The notes under the pieces are model-generated. The model was given only the letters and a program-made list of their open reading frames with translations, was not told the origin of the DNA and made no database searches. Source: Harmothoe impar (taxonomy: Eukaryota; Annelida; Polychaeta; Phyllodocida; Polynoidae). From it: a stretch of 64,000 nucleotides of DNA. Positions 62,073 to 64,000 of this stretch are shown here, one piece after another. The stretch's first letter is position 1. Each line of letters begins with the position of its first letter. The position numbers and the translations under genes are program-made. The stretch covers positions 38,900,488 to 38,964,487 of the forward strand of contig OX381721.1 of NCBI GenBank assembly GCA_947462335.1, read 5' to 3'.

Positions 62073-62589
62073 CTTAACAACAAAAGATATTATTAAAAAT
62101 ATGTTATAGCTTCTACAGGCCAGGAAGGACATAGAGCTCTATATTAAAGAGAGTAAACCCAGATCTCAACTTGAGTGAATCTGACGAACCACATTTGTAA
62201 TATGAATGAAATCCATGCAACATATGCATCCCAGAGCAATGGATATCTCTGATTGTTGTGTTTCACAGCCATTAATGACATTAATGGCTGTGAAACATTA
62301 TTGGAGTCTGGCTATATGTATGCGATGTATATAGAGTTGACAATGTCGAACAACATGAGATTTGAATCCTTTGTGTGGGAGGTTTGGGGTGAAGTGACTG
62401 GTTACTTTCATGCCCTACACTCTAAAAACAGTGTGTTACACTTTTCTGAAGCCACTTTTAACACACTTTTTCTTTGTAACACACTACACACTTTTGGCAA
62501 AAGTGTGTTGAATCTAAAAAGTGTGTTGGTGTACAAAGCCATAGTATTGCGGAGGTGGGGGGTTCTACACCTAACAGAGCATGTCAGGT

Positions 62590-62654
62590 GCCGTGGCTGA
62601 GTGGTCTAGGGGCTGGCACATCAGTCCCATCCATGCAGGTTCGAATCCCTTGAC
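62590..62654 (+). mobile_element. tRNA-like SINE head or tRNA pseudogene
   Basis: GCCGTGGCTGAGTGGTCTAG holds a perfect type A box and CAGGTTCGAATCCC a perfect B box, in serine/leucine-tRNA style. No long variable arm or matching acceptor stem is evident, so I do not call a functional tRNA. Confidence 0.5.
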
Positions 62655-63291
62655 AATTATTGTTTTTTGAATGTTAAGTATGATTACATTCTATATGGGC
62701 TAAGAGTTAAATTAATATAGATTTATTTAATTTTTTGTCAGGGCTATTCATGTCCATACTGTGCATATACTGTGCGTATCACTTTTAAAGGCTTCTTATA
62801 TCTAGGAAAAGTGTTTATTGAACTGCTCATAATATACAGAAAAGTGGGAATAAAAGTATCATATCAAAACTGAGCTTGTATTGACATTGAACAAATCATA
62901 GTCAACCACTGTGAACACATCCTAGCTCCTGACCCTGGCGAAACTGACACACCTGATAACCAACTGGTGACTGTGGCGCAATGTGCCATGACCGTACCAC
63001 CGTCAGATAGAGTGGGATGGCTGCTCTCACGACCTTTTCTCAGAGTCTCTAGTGGTCAATTGTAGCCTTTTCCCCTCCCGGCTAGGACCACCTTTGTCAA
63101 CACTGATATCTGCTATCTCTTTACCAGTCGCAAGTGTATTATGCTTCTACGGGTTGAAGCGGATCGGTGCAAGTCTCATGGGAGACCAGGACACTGAAGG
63201 TTCACTGCAGTCTGTCTACCGACACTTACAGACGCGACTCCTGTCAGGACAACTTGTTTCACTTGGGAAGACTTGGTGCCAGGTCTTCTCT

Positions 63292-63362
63292 GGGGATCGA
63301 ACCCAGGACCTCTCACACACTTGTCCAGCGACTTGCTCACTAGGCCACCAAATCTCCTTGCA
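63292..63362 (-). mobile_element. tRNA-like SINE head, minus strand
   Basis: The minus strand reads GGTGGCCTAGTGAGCAAGTC (A box), then CTGGGTTCGATCCCCAGAG (B box). About 250 bp of non-tRNA sequence follows in the same direction, as in a SINE. Confidence 0.5.
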
Positions 63363-63799
63363 CAATCATGGCGTATTCCCCCCTCAAATAGGTACCAGAA
63401 CACACAACAGTGAGGAGACAAAAAGTATTCTCAAAGATCACACAACTTCTTGCCTGTTACCAGTAAGCTATATAACTTACCCTTGGGTATTAATATGTTA
63501 TGACAGGAAGTGGTTCTTAGACAATACAAAGACCGCCCTTATTGAGGGATGCCAATGCACTGACTAATAATTTGCAGGGCTTGATTAAAGACAATAGTTA
63601 ATCAGCTATTAATAAGCCCCGTATTTACAGCCTTGCAGAACCTCTAAGTCTTACATGGGATAGTTATTTGGTTTACGCAAAGAACATGTGTGCATAGTTG
63701 AAAAGAAAAAACTTCCCATCTATTTCCAATATGGATTAAGTGAGTTTGCTCATTCAATAAGATTCAAATAATACAGTTTTTGTATGTATCTCATTGAAA

Positions 63800-63960
63800 A
63801 TTAACCCCTATTAAATAGGTGTTATATCTTTCATTGTAGTAGAGGGGATTGGTTGGGGAGGGGGTTGTAAAACAGTTCAACCCCTCCTGAGGGGAAAAGA
63901 AATTTGACACTTCTTGAGGGGGGGGGGCTAAAATATTATGGTCCTTCTTAGAAATTAAAC
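63800..63960. repeat. G/C-run MITE relic
   Basis: Phrases like CCCCTCCTGAGGGG and TTCTTGAGGGGGGGGG resemble the interior of the GC-rich MITEs at 23.2 and 29.4 kb, but inverted ends were not found. Confidence 0.4.
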
Positions 63961-64000
63961 ATTTCCATTTGACAGTCAACCCATAGGGAATCGAGCCAGG

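Larger units (their letters stand above)
62073..64000. other. reductase intron, no exon detected
   Basis: No phase-1 reductase exon could be found here on the minus strand, so the next upstream exon must lie beyond the window. The stretch holds two tRNA-like SINE heads and a possible MITE (62420-62534) with AAAGTGTGTT words in both orientations. The 171-codon plus-strand frame at 63052-63567 runs through the inverted SINE head and is not convincing. Confidence 0.5.

Noticed and set aside
62590..62654. A functional serine/leucine-type tRNA gene.
   Set aside because: A and B boxes are perfect but I could not form an acceptor stem or a proper long variable arm, and no T-run follows closely.
63052..63567. 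171-codon plus-strand frame.
   Set aside because: It runs through a minus-strand tRNA-like SINE head and has no domain or splice support.

Overview
This is nuclear DNA from a multicellular animal. Coding sequence is split by GT..AG introns, intergenic DNA is AT-rich and full of microsatellites and short inverted-repeat elements, and the recognisable proteins are animal families: a seven-pass receptor, a C-type lectin, an SLC49A4/DIRC2-like carrier, a VCPKMT/METTL21D-like methyltransferase and a DOMON/cytochrome-b561 ferric reductase. Gene density and transposon types suggest a marine invertebrate, perhaps a non-vertebrate deuterostome. I cannot name the species from sequence alone. Exon joins were worked out by hand from splice sites and reading-frame phase. 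Every join listed keeps the frame.

Layout. 1-3.8 kb: no gene; satellites and inverted-repeat elements. 3.88-9.97 kb: a receptor gene (+), with a probable promoter and non-coding first exon at 3.9 kb and an uninterrupted 470-codon coding exon at 7.7-9.1 kb. 10-17.6 kb: no gene; MITEs, tRNA-derived SINE heads and simple repeats. 17.9-21.6 kb: a four-exon secreted C-type lectin (+). 22.3-30.8 kb: a complete SLC49A4-like carrier (-), 503 residues, with two tandem copies of one exon that must be mutually exclusive. 31-35.9 kb: MITEs and a 2-kb minisatellite with a 20-bp unit. 36.4-40.8 kb: a four-exon protein-lysine methyltransferase (+), with two abutting TTAA-ended elements in intron 1. 42.4-62.1 kb, continuing beyond the right edge: the membrane half of a ferric-chelate reductase (-).

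The most striking object lies in the 16.9-kb intron of the reductase. On the opposite strand this intron holds a nine-exon SAM-domain-3-like gene (473 residues). Its first intron contains a complete, uninterrupted 820-codon CACTA-like transposase with two N-terminal zinc fingers. A transposase ORF inside intron 1 of a second element protein is the layout of tnpD/tnpA in maize En/Spm. Sequences resembling CACTG inverted termini lie 86 bp from one intron edge and 459 bp from the other, so nearly the whole intron could be one 16.3-kb two-gene transposon, itself invaded by pogo-like and hAT-like elements. The two-gene layout is well supported; the outer boundaries are tentative.

The other genes show no obvious shared function and appear to be ordinary neighbours. 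Much of the rest is non-autonomous DNA transposons, several with target duplications that can be read directly.
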